Below are positions 43,043 through 51,788 of a stretch of 64,000 nucleotides of DNA, one piece after another. Within the stretch, counting starts at the first letter, position 1. Each line of letters opens with the position of its first letter. Source of the DNA: Phycisphaerales bacterium UBA7800 (GTDB lineage Bacteria; Planctomycetota; Phycisphaerae; Phycisphaerales; Phycisphaeraceae); contig DLCK01000052.1 in assembly GCA_002480565.1 (NCBI GenBank), positions 22,761 through 86,760 of the forward strand, in the 5' to 3' direction. Made by a program: the position numbers and the translations under genes. Below the pieces are notes generated by a model. It saw nothing but the letters and a program-made list of their open reading frames with translations, made no database searches and was not told the origin of the DNA.

Positions 43043-43963
43043 ATGTCTGATCAGACAGATTCAAAACCTCGCCGTAGCCACTCCAGAAAGTTCTTCTGGC
43101 GCGGTTTGACGATTCTACTTCCCAGTATTCTGACGGTCTGGATCCTGATTATGGGTTACCAGTTCGTTCAGCAGCGCATCGCTGAACCGATCAATATGGG
43201 TATCCGGGCAGGGATCACCCGTTGGTCTCCTTTGCCGGTCGTGCTTGAGGAAGACCTCGTGGGTGTGGAAAAGGAATTAACCCAGGTTCAACGTGAGCAG
43301 ATGCGACGAGCAACCGATCCTAAAAAATGGCTCCGTGGTCAAGCCAAGGCCATCAAGATTCAGAACCTTTGGGATGAGTATCGTTTCCCATTTGACCTGT
43401 TGGGTTTGATTGTCGCTTTCTTTCTGATTTACATCGTCGGATTACTGCTAGGAAGCTACATTGGTCACAGTCTTTACCGGCGTGGTGAAATCCTGTTACA
43501 GCGATTGCCGTTGTTTAAACAGGTTTATCCATCCGTCAAACAGATTACCGATTTCTTGGTCTCCGATGGCAATGAGCGGCTCAAAAAATTCAGTCGCGTT
43601 GTGGCCGTGCAGTATCCGCGTCGTGGCATCTGGTCCGTCGGATTCATCACTGGCGACACCATGATCAAGATACAGGATGAGGCCGGCGTGCCTTGTGCCA
43701 CCGTCTTTATCCCCAGCAGCCCAACCCCCTTTACAGGCTATACCATCTCGGTCCCACGCAGTGAAATGATCGAGTTACCCATTTCGGTAGAGGAAGCTTT
43801 GCGGTTTACAGTCTCCGGTGGTGTGGTTTTGCCCCCATCTCAGACCAAACAACTCACAGAGCAGAACGTAACTGCCGATCAAGCAAAACAGGAAGGTGCG
43901 TCAATTTCGTCAGACGCATCGCCGGACACCGATTCATCAACCTTGGCCCAGAGCCAGTCATGA
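43043..43963 (+). CDS. DUF502 membrane protein
   Basis: A 306-residue protein of the DUF502 family. Two membrane segments (about 22-45 and 116-140) flank an extracytoplasmic loop that here is longer than usual (about 46-115, with a charged KELTQVQREQMRR helix). The conserved core follows: LFKQVYPSVKQITDFL, VAVQYPRRGIWSVGFITG, VFIPSSPTPFTGYTISVPR, and EALRFTVSGGVV. The C-terminal tail is Ser/Gln-rich. Function in bacteria is unknown; plant relatives (COV1-like) are linked to vesicle transport. It is the first gene of a run with hpf, ptsN and ptsH. Confidence 0.88.
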   Translation: MSDQTDSKPRRSHSRKFFWRGLTILLPSILTVWILIMGYQFVQQRIAEPINMGIRAGITRWSPLPVVLEEDLVGVEKELTQVQREQMRRATDPKKWLRGQAKAIKIQNLWDEYRFPFDLLGLIVAFFLIYIVGLLLGSYIGHSLYRRGEILLQRLPLFKQVYPSVKQITDFLVSDGNERLKKFSRVVAVQYPRRGIWSVGFITGDTMIKIQDEAGVPCATVFIPSSPTPFTGYTISVPRSEMIELPISVEEALRFTVSGGVVLPPSQTKQLTEQNVTADQAKQEGASISSDASPDTDSSTLAQSQS

Positions 43964-43975
43964 GGAGGATCATTT

Positions 43976-44287
43976 ATGCAGATTAAAGTTAGCGGCAAGC
44001 ATCTTGAAGTCACCGAACCCATTCGTGAACACGCCTTGGAGCGTGCCGGTCGCTTATCTCGATTCTACGACCGGATTCAGGAAATCAATATCATCATCGA
44101 CAAAGCCGACAACCATCAGCACGAGGAAGTCGAAGTGATTGTTGACGTAGAAAAATCTGATGCGTTTATCACCAAAAAGTCCGGGCCGGATCTATACATC
44201 CTGATTGACGAAGTGTTTGGTAAGGTTGAACGCCAGCTTCGCGATCACAAGGAAAAATTACGTAACCGTAAACACCAAGTAGGTTAA
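43976..44287 (+). CDS. hpf: Ribosome hibernation-promoting factor (short HPF/RaiA)
   Basis: A 103-residue HPF/YfiA protein: MQIKVSGKHLEVTEPIREHALERAGRL, the beta strand INIIIDKADNHQ, VEVIVDVEKSDAFITKKSG, LYILIDEVFGKVERQLRDHKEK. It binds the 30S subunit at the mRNA/tRNA site when growth stops. Only the N-terminal domain is present, so it is the short form. The start has an excellent AGGAGG box and lies 12 bases after the DUF502 stop, so both are in one operon. Confidence 0.95.
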   Translation: MQIKVSGKHLEVTEPIREHALERAGRLSRFYDRIQEINIIIDKADNHQHEEVEVIVDVEKSDAFITKKSGPDLYILIDEVFGKVERQLRDHKEKLRNRKHQVG

Positions 44288-44507
44288 TAACAATTAAGGG
44301 GCAGGGTCGGCGACTTGTCATCCAGTAAAAGACAACCGACAGCCGTTGGCGCGAAGGTGTTTTTTTACGCATTTGAGGTCGCCGCCCGTCAGTCCTTGGG
44401 ATAACATTTGTGTATCCCGCATTTCACAGCGAGCCAACCTGCTGTACAATGTTTTGATGCCGCACGGAAGGTTGTTCCCGTCGCTATAAGATCGTGAGAA
44501 ATCAAGA

Positions 44508-44984
44508 ATGAAATTACAAGATTTTGTCGAGCCCAAAGCTGTTGTCCCCGAACTTGCTTCATCAGAACGCGATGAAGTTATCACCGAACTCGTAGACGCT
44601 CTGATTGCTGCTGACGCCGCACCCAAGAGTCTTCGTGACGGACTGATCACCGAGATCATTGCGCGTGAAAAGAAGGGGTCAACTGGTTTTGGAAAAGGCG
44701 TGGCTGTCCCCCACGTCAAGCACGACAAGATCAAGAAGATCACCGCAGCCATCGGCGTGAGTCAGGCCGGGGTGGACTTTAATGCACTGGATAAAAACCC
44801 CGTGTACAGTATCGTGTTACTGCTTTCCCCTAAAGGAAAGCCCGACGAACATCTTCAAGCAATGGAAACCGTGTTTTCCAATCTGCAAAAAGACATGTTC
44901 CGTCGCTTCCTCCGCCAGGCCACCACAGTCGATGACGTGTTGGGCCTGCTCGAAGAAGCAGACTCTCAACAGTTAGGCGCCTGA
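44508..44984 (+). CDS. ptsN: PTS IIA (nitrogen-type, PtsN-like) protein
   Basis: A 158-residue PTS EIIA of the fructose/mannitol/Ntr type. The phosphorylated histidine is H69 in STGFGKGVAVPHVKHDK. Later segments are VYSIVLLLSPKGKPDEHLQAM and the helix MFRRFLRQATTVDDVLGLL. No EIIB or EIIC part is fused or adjacent, so it is probably regulatory rather than for sugar import. Next to hpf and the HPr gene, it resembles the rpoN-hpf-ptsN neighbourhood of proteobacteria. A 220-base gap with hairpins separates it from hpf; a TACAAT box at 44453 may be its promoter. Confidence 0.93.
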   Translation: MKLQDFVEPKAVVPELASSERDEVITELVDALIAADAAPKSLRDGLITEIIAREKKGSTGFGKGVAVPHVKHDKIKKITAAIGVSQAGVDFNALDKNPVYSIVLLLSPKGKPDEHLQAMETVFSNLQKDMFRRFLRQATTVDDVLGLLEEADSQQLGA

Positions 44985-45085
44985 TCGACTCCATCAGGTC
45001 GCACTTCATTGGTTAACACCTCGTCATGTACAGACGACGGTGATGTTTTAGGCGGATCGTTTTCGCCATGCAAGGATCGGCAACT

Positions 45086-45349
45086 GTGAAGACGCTTGTC
45101 ACCATCCAGAATCAATTGGGACTCCACGCGAGGCCCGCGATGGCATTTGTCGATTTGGCAAACCGCTTTGCATCCGATATTTCAGTCTCCAAAGGCTCAC
45201 AAACAGTCGATGGTAAAAGCATCATGCAGATGATGATGCTTGCTGCAACCAAAGGCACCAAGCTCGAAATCCACGCCCAAGGTAACGATGCCGAGCAAGC
45301 CACCAGCGAACTCGTTGAACTGGTCAACCGTAAATTCGACGAAGAGTAA
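45086..45349 (+). CDS. ptsH: HPr-family phosphocarrier protein
   Basis: An 87-residue HPr. The active histidine is H14 in NQLGLHARPAM and the regulatory serine is in DGKSIMQMMML (S45). I prefer the GTG at 45086, because AAGGA lies 9 bases upstream and this gives the standard HPr length; an ATG at 45068 would add six residues that include that ribosome site. HPr relays phosphate from enzyme I to EIIA proteins, here probably PtsN. Enzyme I and HPr kinase are not in the window. Ends at a strong terminator. Confidence 0.93.
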   Translation: MKTLVTIQNQLGLHARPAMAFVDLANRFASDISVSKGSQTVDGKSIMQMMMLAATKGTKLEIHAQGNDAEQATSELVELVNRKFDEE

Positions 45350-45376
45350 ACAAGTCCCAAATCAAAACAAATATAA

Positions 45377-45409
45377 ACACACGTTCCAAATTCGGGACGT
45401 GTGTTTTTT
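45377..45409 (+). terminator. Rho-independent terminator after ptsH
   Basis: Stem ACACACGTTCC/GGGACGTGTGT (one T-G pair), 6-base loop, then six T. It ends the hpf-ptsN-ptsH region 28 bases past the ptsH stop. Confidence 0.9.
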
Positions 45410-45598
45410 GTACACATGTCGCATAAGAGCTACGTTTGCTTCTTGGTCTTTGCGAGCCGGATCGTGTCGATCCGAATTGAATGCAGCTTAAATTATGTGT
45501 ATTTAAATCAATCTCATAACCCATATCATGCTCGGAGCAATTGCCGGTAAAATAAACTGTTCATTAACAAGGTCCAATTCAAACCGGAGGACAAAACC

Positions 45599-46276
45599 AT
45601 GGCACGTTTTGCAATCGTTCTAGCTGGATGCGGTGTCTATGATGGCAGTGAAATTTACGAAGCGACCGCAACCATGTTGGCTATCGACTCACGTAAGCAT
45701 GAGTATGTCTGCTTCTCAATCGACAAGCCGATGATGCATGTGGTCGATCATGCAGTCGGCCAACCTGCACAACACCAAACGCGCAACGTCCTCATCGAGT
45801 CCGCCCGTTTAGCACGTGGCAAAATATCCAACCTCACCGACTACGATCCGGCGGACTTTGATGCACTGGTCTTCCCCGGCGGATTTGGTGTTGCCAAAAA
45901 TCTGTGCAGCTATGCAGTCGATGGCGCGGATTGTGATATCGATCCGTTGGTTCAAAAAGCCATTCTCGACACCCACGCAGCAGGCAAAGTGCTCGGCGCC
46001 TTGTGCATCTCACCTGCACTGATTGTCCGAGCGTTCAAAGACACAGACATCAAACCCAAAGTCACCGCTGGCAAGGACTCTGATCTGGAAGCTGCTATTC
46101 CACTGATGGGCGGTATCCACGAAGCCTGTGATGTAGACAAGGCATGTGTCGATGATGCCAATCGCATTGTCACGTCACCTGCCTATCTCAGTGCAACCTG
46201 TATCAGCGAAGCCTTTGCATCAGCGGATGCGATGACCCAAGCCGTGCTCAAGTTGCTTGAAGTATCGGATGGATAA
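45599..46276 (+). CDS. elbB: ElbB-type glyoxalase/DJ-1 family protein
   Basis: A 225-residue class I glutamine-amidotransferase-like protein of the ElbB (isoprenoid biosynthesis) group. Signature segments are VLAGCGVYDGSEIYEA at the start, ALVFPGGFGVAKNLC, the nucleophile elbow VLGALCISPALI (C136), and EACDVDKACVDDANRIVTSPAYL. E. coli ElbB has glyoxalase activity and raises lycopene yield; the physiological role is uncertain. The CGGAGG box before the ATG is strong. Single gene, convergent with the HEAT-repeat protein gene. Confidence 0.95.
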   Translation: MARFAIVLAGCGVYDGSEIYEATATMLAIDSRKHEYVCFSIDKPMMHVVDHAVGQPAQHQTRNVLIESARLARGKISNLTDYDPADFDALVFPGGFGVAKNLCSYAVDGADCDIDPLVQKAILDTHAAGKVLGALCISPALIVRAFKDTDIKPKVTAGKDSDLEAAIPLMGGIHEACDVDKACVDDANRIVTSPAYLSATCISEAFASADAMTQAVLKLLEVSDG

Positions 46277-46293
46277 AGTGTCCGGCGATGGTT

Positions 46294-47961
46294 TTACCAA
46301 CTGCCAAACTTGCCTTGAACATATTCGTCGATGGTTCTCAAATTCATATTGAGGCTCATCTCTGATGCATTGTAAGCAGACCTTAGCATCGGTTTTTGTA
46401 GCTTTTCCTTGATGTCGCTTAAGGCTTGTCGCGCTTCGGGCTTGGCATACCAGCGGAAGGCGATACCATCGAGTGAGTCACCCACAATGGACTTTGGAAA
46501 GGGTTTCAGCTTCAGTTGTTTTAGTCGTTGCATCGCCAGGTTGAACATGGCTGTGTCATCTTCCACGGGTAAATTAACCATGTGACTGGCAAGGTCAGCT
46601 TCGGTCAGACCGATGCCCAGCACACGTGATGCTTGTCCGACGTAGTACTGTTTACAATCCGGGTCCGGAGCGGTCTCCAACAATCGCACCAATGGCTTAG
46701 CAGACGAACGGACACCCATTGCCAACGCACATGCGTGTAATTCAAGTTGGGTCCATCGATCCAGTGTCGAACTATGAGCCTGTTTTGCAATCAACGGTCC
46801 GGCTGGGCGATGTTGCATCTGCACGAGACATTGAGCTGCAAGTTTTTTGACGTACACATCCTCATGGTTCAATGCTTTGATCCACTCCTGCTCAATGAGC
46901 TTGCGATGCGTTGGGTAATAATTTCGCAGTAAACCCACAGCAGCCTGGCGATGCAGATTCCGCTTGTTGATCTGAGCTTGGCTATGCAGTGCATCAAGGC
47001 AAAGCTCCAACCCCTGTGGATTTCGCTGTTGAGCCAACCATTCCAAGGCATTGTTTGCAGGTTCCCCCATGTATCGGTGGTGAAACGCCACGTCTGCATC
47101 CAGCCAGCGATGGACACGCGCCAGTAGTCGGATCGCCTCAGATGGTGTGAGTTTTTGTGGGTTCCCAAGACGTTGGGAGACTGCTTCGACCGCAATGAGG
47201 CGTGATGACCCGTGACATAATGCTTCAACCATCTCCGCTGTCATTGAGGTGCGGTTGGCGTACATGGATTGCAGCACAAGCATGCCCGGTGTGTGAGGTA
47301 GTGTTTTAAGCGTTAAGGCTGGTGGATGAAGCAACGTAAGCGAGATCGCATCAGGCTGATTGTCGATTGAAAGTTGATGTTTAAAATCCAGCAGGTGCGC
47401 GGGGGGCGGTTTGGCTACATTCATGCGGATGACAAAGCATGTATCCAAGGATTTGAATAATGCTGCGCGGTTGGGATGGGCGTGCTCCATGTCATCAGTT
47501 CCACCAACGACCCAACGACGACCATCTGGAAGATCAAAACAAACCATGCGCATGCCCACATCGGTGACGTTGAGCATTTCACATTCAGGCATGTTGTGTA
47601 GATCGAGAGTTGCCAACTGTCGTTGAAGTTTTTGGATGGATGCTGCTGCCAGCCTGTAAGTGATGATGCTGTGCCACGTCTGATTTTCAGAAAAATCGGC
47701 TGGTCCTTGGATACCATCCATTGGCCCTTTGGTTTCGATGCGGACTTTGTAGCTGCCATCGTTTTGTGGTGTGGCAAGTGCGATACAGGTGTTGCCTCCC
47801 CAGCTACCGCGAAGGTGAAAGGAAAGGGTGCTTGCCAGGAGTTGTTCAGGCGAAGGGGGGTGACCTTTCCAACCCGGTTGAGCAATGTCTGGGGTATCAG
47901 CTAAACAAGGCGAAAGGAAAACGGATAGCAGAACCAATACACAGTAAGCTCTTGGATACAT
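46294..47961 (-). CDS. Secreted HEAT-repeat-like protein
   Basis: A 555-residue protein with a clear signal peptide (about 1-21, ends PCLADTP). Residues 25-200 form a beta-rich domain (HLRGSWGGNTCIALATPQNDG; MVCFDLPDGRRWVVGG) unlike any I recognise. Residues about 225-480 are alpha-helical repeats with HEAT/PBS-lyase character (AAVGLLRNYYPTHRKLIEQEW, KLAAQCLVQMQHRPAGPL, HACALAMGVRSSAKPLVRLLE). It is likely a binding protein in the periplasm. GGAG precedes the ATG. Downstream elbB is convergent; no co-transcribed partner is seen. Confidence 0.7.
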   Translation of the reverse strand: MYPRAYCVLVLLSVFLSPCLADTPDIAQPGWKGHPPSPEQLLASTLSFHLRGSWGGNTCIALATPQNDGSYKVRIETKGPMDGIQGPADFSENQTWHSIITYRLAAASIQKLQRQLATLDLHNMPECEMLNVTDVGMRMVCFDLPDGRRWVVGGTDDMEHAHPNRAALFKSLDTCFVIRMNVAKPPPAHLLDFKHQLSIDNQPDAISLTLLHPPALTLKTLPHTPGMLVLQSMYANRTSMTAEMVEALCHGSSRLIAVEAVSQRLGNPQKLTPSEAIRLLARVHRWLDADVAFHHRYMGEPANNALEWLAQQRNPQGLELCLDALHSQAQINKRNLHRQAAVGLLRNYYPTHRKLIEQEWIKALNHEDVYVKKLAAQCLVQMQHRPAGPLIAKQAHSSTLDRWTQLELHACALAMGVRSSAKPLVRLLETAPDPDCKQYYVGQASRVLGIGLTEADLASHMVNLPVEDDTAMFNLAMQRLKQLKLKPFPKSIVGDSLDGIAFRWYAKPEARQALSDIKEKLQKPMLRSAYNASEMSLNMNLRTIDEYVQGKFGSW

Positions 47962-48067
47962 GTCACATCTCCGGAATGGGCATCATTGGAATTGGATACC
48001 TCATCGGATTGTAATGCAAATAGGATGTGTGTCGATGTTTTTAGCTGAAAGAAAAATTGGGGTCGAT

Positions 48068-48283
48068 TCAACTGCCACTTCGCAGAAATAGCACGTGTTC
48101 CGAGGCGTGCCAGACGCCTTTGCCCACCGAGTAGCTTACAGGTTTGAGTCTGACAAAACCGGTGTCCATGTCGCTGGCCAGTTCGACGATTTTGGAGGTT
48201 ACCTGGTCGGTGAGGGTGGTGACCATGTCGCCGCGTTTAAGTGATTTGCCGTTGGCATCGTTGAGTGTCGTGACTGTCTTCAT
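48068..48283 (-). CDS. Small KOW/SH3-like hypothetical protein
   Basis: A 71-residue protein starting MKTVTTLNDANGKSLKRGD. The pattern of GDMVTTLTDQVTSKIVEL ... GFVRLKPVS ... WHASEHVLFL suggests a small five-stranded barrel like SH3 or KOW domains, without a signal. The ATG at 48283 has GAGAGG upstream, which supports it against the longer frame. Function unknown. Its 5' leader contains several inverted repeats. Confidence 0.65.
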   Translation of the reverse strand: MKTVTTLNDANGKSLKRGDMVTTLTDQVTSKIVELASDMDTGFVRLKPVSYSVGKGVWHASEHVLFLRSGS

Positions 48284-48734
48284 GTGAACCTCTCTAGCGT
48301 ACAAATGATCGCCTGACGGTGATGGGCAGCCATCTTGGGCATCAAATGCGTGTGTGAATAGGGTCGTGCCAAACACGCGAAGGCCGTGGGGCAGGCTTGG
48401 ATCTATGCCTGCGGCCGAATTAGTGTCTATCTATCCTACACGCAAACGTGGTCTGAGGTTGCAGTTGGGGTAGATTCCGCAGTCAAAGCCAAGGTGATTT
48501 TGCTTGGTGATGCGTGATTTGGGAATTCTCACCGTTTGCGGTTTTGCGGTGCTGGCGAGACTCGAATGCCATTAGGTATTCAATAAATTCTTGGAGCGTT
48601 AAACCGCAAGCGGTTTTAAAATTGATTAAATCTTAAATCTCATTTTCAATTCATTTACCCATCTCTATAAAAAAATAGCCCACCGGCTGCCGAAGCAAAC
48701 CGGTGAGCGTTCCGGGGGTTTATGTCACAAGCCC
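48284..48734. other. 451-base intergenic region rich in inverted repeats
   Basis: No gene is seen. On the left lies GCAGGC/GCCTGC with outer GGCCG/CGGCC arms (48388-48418 region), in the 5' leader of the small gene at 48068. In the middle are CACCG/CGGTG (near 48528-48553) and the perfect palindrome AAACCGCAAGCGGTTT (near 48602-48617). On the right is the terminator of the GH99-like gene. Confidence 0.5.
48668..48708 (-). terminator. Rho-independent terminator of locus 2
   Basis: On the minus strand the stem CACCGG/CCGGTG (extended by GC pairs) with a 13-base loop is followed by a run of seven T. It lies 27 bases past the stop of the GH99-like gene and ends the LacI-pseudopilin-hydrolase operon. 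Confidence 0.85.
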
Positions 48735-49994
48735 TTAGTGTGGCTTGATGATGTTTGAATCAATCTGTGGCAGTCGTTTTCGTTGCTTCACAGAGCAATG
48801 TTCTACATACTCTTCGAAAGCTTCTCGGTTGTCCAGTAGGTTAACTGGTCGGTTGGTGATTTTATTCCACCATATTTCGAGTTCGTCCAGATACGTAAAT
48901 CCTTTGTCGATTGTCGGCTCAAAAACAGTGCCTTCGTTGAAATCATTCCACGTCACTAACTGTACCAGCTCAGGGTGGTGTTCGGTTGCAGTCGCGAAGG
49001 TATTTTTGAGCGTGGCGATATTGCCATAGTCCGCGGAGATGCGTGGTGTTGAACTCCAACCCCATACGCCTGAGTCATTAAAGCCGGGGCAGACCATGGT
49101 CATGTAAAACGAAAGTTTACCTTCCTGACGCAGTTGTTCGGCTCGCTTGCCAAACGTCACCGGCCAGTTGCCCATGTCGAACCAGACAAACGCACTGTCC
49201 ACCAAGGGGTGATATGCTTCGTGAAGATTCTGCCGACCGTAGATCAGTTTTTGATTCAGTGATGAGAGAATGGTTTCAAACTCGCCAGGCAGAATATTGC
49301 GGGGACCAAGTTCGTCGGCACCGGAGTAGTTGAACTGGAAGACGTAAGGCACATTGTTGCGTCGCAGATAAGCGGGATGGTCGGTGTAGTGTTCGATGAT
49401 GTAATTCAAATCATCAATGGTCTGCGTGACGATTTGACTGCGTTGTTGTGGGAAGCGGTAGGGGGGCCAATTGAGTTTTTCTTCGTAGCAGATGGCAACG
49501 CGCATCCCCAACTTCATTGCTTCATCAAGGACAAGTTTCACGCGCTTGTCGATGGCATTGTCTGGACCGTACCAGAGAAATGCTGCTGCATCGACGCCTG
49601 CTGCCTGCATGGTTTTAAGGTGATAACGGATCACGTTGGGCGCGTCCGATGAGTAGGGGCCGATCAAGGGATAGTTCACCGAAGCGATGTCATGCAAGCC
49701 GTTATCCAAAATGCGTGTTGGATCGTGGTCGGCTTTGGGATGCTTCCAAATCCAGTGCTTCCACGGATCTTTGGGGTCATTTAAATCCGTCTCAAACCAT
49801 GGCAGGTAATGGGCAACCAAATGCGGCGCCTTGCCAGGTAAGTTCCATGGCGTGTCGTCATTGGGACCGTAGTGACTGGTGTCCGGTGCGGTTTCTGACA
49901 TGGCAGTAACAGACTCCGTCTTGCTTTGTGGCTCGGTATTCTGACAGCCTGCTGTGAGCAGAATGCAGGATAGTAAAGTCAGAAACTTGATCAC
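48735..49994 (-). CDS. GH99/GH71-like lipoprotein hydrolase
   Basis: About 419 residues. A lipoprotein signal (MIKFLTLLSCILLTAGCQN) gives a lipid-anchored protein. The barrel shows VAHYLPWFETDLNDPKD, a central AAGVDAAAFLWYGPDN, AICYEEKLNWPPYRFP, YVFQFNYSGADE and the C-terminal LVTWNDFNEGTVFEPT (about 346-360), a pattern typical of GH99 endo-alpha-mannosidase and GH71 relatives. The substrate may be an alpha-mannan or alpha-glucan, uncertain. GTG at 49994 is preferred, as CGGAG lies 8 bases upstream and yields a standard lipobox; an ATG at 50012 is the alternative. Last gene of locus 2. Confidence 0.82.
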   Translation of the reverse strand: MIKFLTLLSCILLTAGCQNTEPQSKTESVTAMSETAPDTSHYGPNDDTPWNLPGKAPHLVAHYLPWFETDLNDPKDPWKHWIWKHPKADHDPTRILDNGLHDIASVNYPLIGPYSSDAPNVIRYHLKTMQAAGVDAAAFLWYGPDNAIDKRVKLVLDEAMKLGMRVAICYEEKLNWPPYRFPQQRSQIVTQTIDDLNYIIEHYTDHPAYLRRNNVPYVFQFNYSGADELGPRNILPGEFETILSSLNQKLIYGRQNLHEAYHPLVDSAFVWFDMGNWPVTFGKRAEQLRQEGKLSFYMTMVCPGFNDSGVWGWSSTPRISADYGNIATLKNTFATATEHHPELVQLVTWNDFNEGTVFEPTIDKGFTYLDELEIWWNKITNRPVNLLDNREAFEEYVEHCSVKQRKRLPQIDSNIIKPH

Positions 49995-50049
49995 AATAAA
50001 ACTCCGATACATAAATCATTTGGTTCAATGGTCAGACGCAATGCTGTGG

Positions 50050-50982
50050 TCAGGACTTGGGAATACCCCAGTAAACACCGTTGATTTTGCACTTGGCGGT
50101 ATTGCCCCATATCCAGACTTTGAAATTGATCTTCACCGTTTCTTTGGGGATCGCTGATCCATATGCAGACGGCGCGATTTCGTAGGTGCCTGCTTTATTC
50201 ATGTTTTTGATCAAATCCACAGACGTTAGATAGTTCCCTTGCTTATCCCAGCAGATGGTTTGGATGGCAAGGCTCGTGTCTGCTTCGTCACGGGTGATAC
50301 TGTTGATGTCGATCATCATCACACCCTTGTCGTCATACGGCACACGGTCTTCAAAGACCAACCCTGCATGTTTGGCTGATGGGTCAAGTTCCAGTGAGAT
50401 GCATTGTTTGTCCTGCATGATTTTCAAAACAGGATCGGGTGTGAGTTTGGTGGGTGCTTCCCATTTATGACTCAGTTGCAAACCATCGGTTCGAAATTGA
50501 CGCGGGGCATGGATGGCAAAGTGGGTGATGGTGATCGAATGGTTCTTGCCATAGAGCCAAAATTTAGGCCTGAAAATCCGTACTTTTTCGCGGATATCAT
50601 CGGGGATGAAGTTGTTGACGATCAGTGATTGTTTGCCTTGTGCAAAGTCGCTTGCTTTGAGGACATCGGTTGCTGAAAGGAATCTGCCACGTGAGGTGAA
50701 CCATTCAAACTGCATACCGACTGCACCACCTGAACATTGGATTTCAAAGCTCGTCTGGTCGTTGAGCGGGTATTGGTTTTGTGTTGCAAACCAACTGTTA
50801 TCGACATCGCCAAGGGTTGCGATGACGGTTTGCCCGTCGACTTTACAGGTAACTTGGTCGGATGTCTGCCAGGCGACCTGGTCAGGAGTCTGTTCCAAGA
50901 CTCGGTTGCCAAGTTGAGCTGATGCGAGTGTGGTCAGACTCAACAGAAGGATAGCTGTGTATCGTACACATTTGAAGGACAT
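50050..50982 (-). CDS. Secreted protein of unknown function in locus 2
   Basis: A 310-residue protein with a signal peptide (MSFKCVRYTAILLLSLTTLASAQLG, cut near 23). The rest is beta-rich without membrane segments: FEIQCSGGAVGMQFEWFTSRGRFL, SLIVNNFIPDDIREKVRIF, HSITITHFAI, FKVWIWGNTAKCKINGVYWG. Two similar beta-sandwich halves (about 50-165 and 180-305) are suggested, with the look of carbohydrate-binding modules. AAGGA precedes the ATG at 50982. It lies between the pseudopilin and the GH99-like enzyme in one operon, so a role in binding or displaying glycan is plausible but unproven. Confidence 0.7.
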   Translation of the reverse strand: MSFKCVRYTAILLLSLTTLASAQLGNRVLEQTPDQVAWQTSDQVTCKVDGQTVIATLGDVDNSWFATQNQYPLNDQTSFEIQCSGGAVGMQFEWFTSRGRFLSATDVLKASDFAQGKQSLIVNNFIPDDIREKVRIFRPKFWLYGKNHSITITHFAIHAPRQFRTDGLQLSHKWEAPTKLTPDPVLKIMQDKQCISLELDPSAKHAGLVFEDRVPYDDKGVMMIDINSITRDEADTSLAIQTICWDKQGNYLTSVDLIKNMNKAGTYEIAPSAYGSAIPKETVKINFKVWIWGNTAKCKINGVYWGIPKS

Positions 50983-51032
50983 GGTTTTGATCCTTAAAAC
51001 AAGGCGATTGTCAGGAAGAATATCAAACGGAC

Positions 51033-51776
51033 TTAATAGATGTACAGGTTGTAGTCCATGGTCCCCAGTCGGTTTGATCCGACGTGTCCGTCCATGAAGA
51101 CGGTGTTCTTTGCATCGTTGTGGCGAAAGTCCGCGGTGACGCCCAGGCCGTTCCATTCATTTGCGCTACGGATGGCAAAGTCGGTGTTGAAAGTGGGGGA
51201 GCCAATGTAATAACCCAATTCACTGATGAGCATAATTTTTGAACTGTGCACTTTACGGGCTGTGGTTTGGCTATCCGGTCTGACGGTATAAATTTCTGGT
51301 GATCCCCATTCTTTGTGAGGTTCCATTTTGAAAACGTTGCCAGGATCAGCTAACAGTCTAAAGGAGTTTTGTGCGTAGGATTTGTGATCATTGCCCAGTT
51401 TCTGCCATGATGGGCAGGCAAGGACGCCGGTGTCTCCGGTGTTGATGAAAGTGTTCCAGTTGGTCGGCACGTCATTTTTGAGGCCGATGTACGGTCTGAG
51501 TGTCATGTACCATCTGCCTGAATGGTATTTGTAATCACCAACGCCATTGTCAAAGGCTGCTGTTGTGAACCAAGTGAAATCATTACTGTATGAAAATTCA
51601 CCGTAACCAATTTGTCTGAGGTTTGTACTGCATTTAATGCTTCGGCTTGTTTCTCTAGCACTGGCTAAAGCGGGTAAGAGAATGCCGATGAGCAACGAGA
51701 TAATTGAAATCACCACGAGTAATTCGATGAGGGTAAAAGCAGTCTTGTGTTGATGAGCAGCTGTCAGCATTTGCAT
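51033..51776 (-). CDS. Pseudopilin-like protein, locus 2
   Basis: A 247-residue pseudopilin: basic leader, then TAFTLIELLVVISIISLLIGIL, followed by SIKCSTNLRQIGYGEFSYSND. The C-terminal part ends DFRHNDAKNTVFMDGHVG, the H-x-DGHV signature shared with the genes of loci 1 and 3. AAGGAG precedes the ATG and lies in the 12 bases after the LacI stop, so the two are tightly linked. It requires a prepilin peptidase encoded elsewhere. Confidence 0.9.
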   Translation of the reverse strand: MQMLTAAHQHKTAFTLIELLVVISIISLLIGILLPALASARETSRSIKCSTNLRQIGYGEFSYSNDFTWFTTAAFDNGVGDYKYHSGRWYMTLRPYIGLKNDVPTNWNTFINTGDTGVLACPSWQKLGNDHKSYAQNSFRLLADPGNVFKMEPHKEWGSPEIYTVRPDSQTTARKVHSSKIMLISELGYYIGSPTFNTDFAIRSANEWNGLGVTADFRHNDAKNTVFMDGHVGSNRLGTMDYNLYIY

Positions 51777-51788
51777 TTGAAATACTCC

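Noticed and set aside
44288..44507. Terminator or riboswitch between hpf and ptsN
   Set aside because: GTCGG/CCGAC and TTGTC/GACAA can pair, but the T-run lies about 20 bases away and no known riboswitch core is seen.
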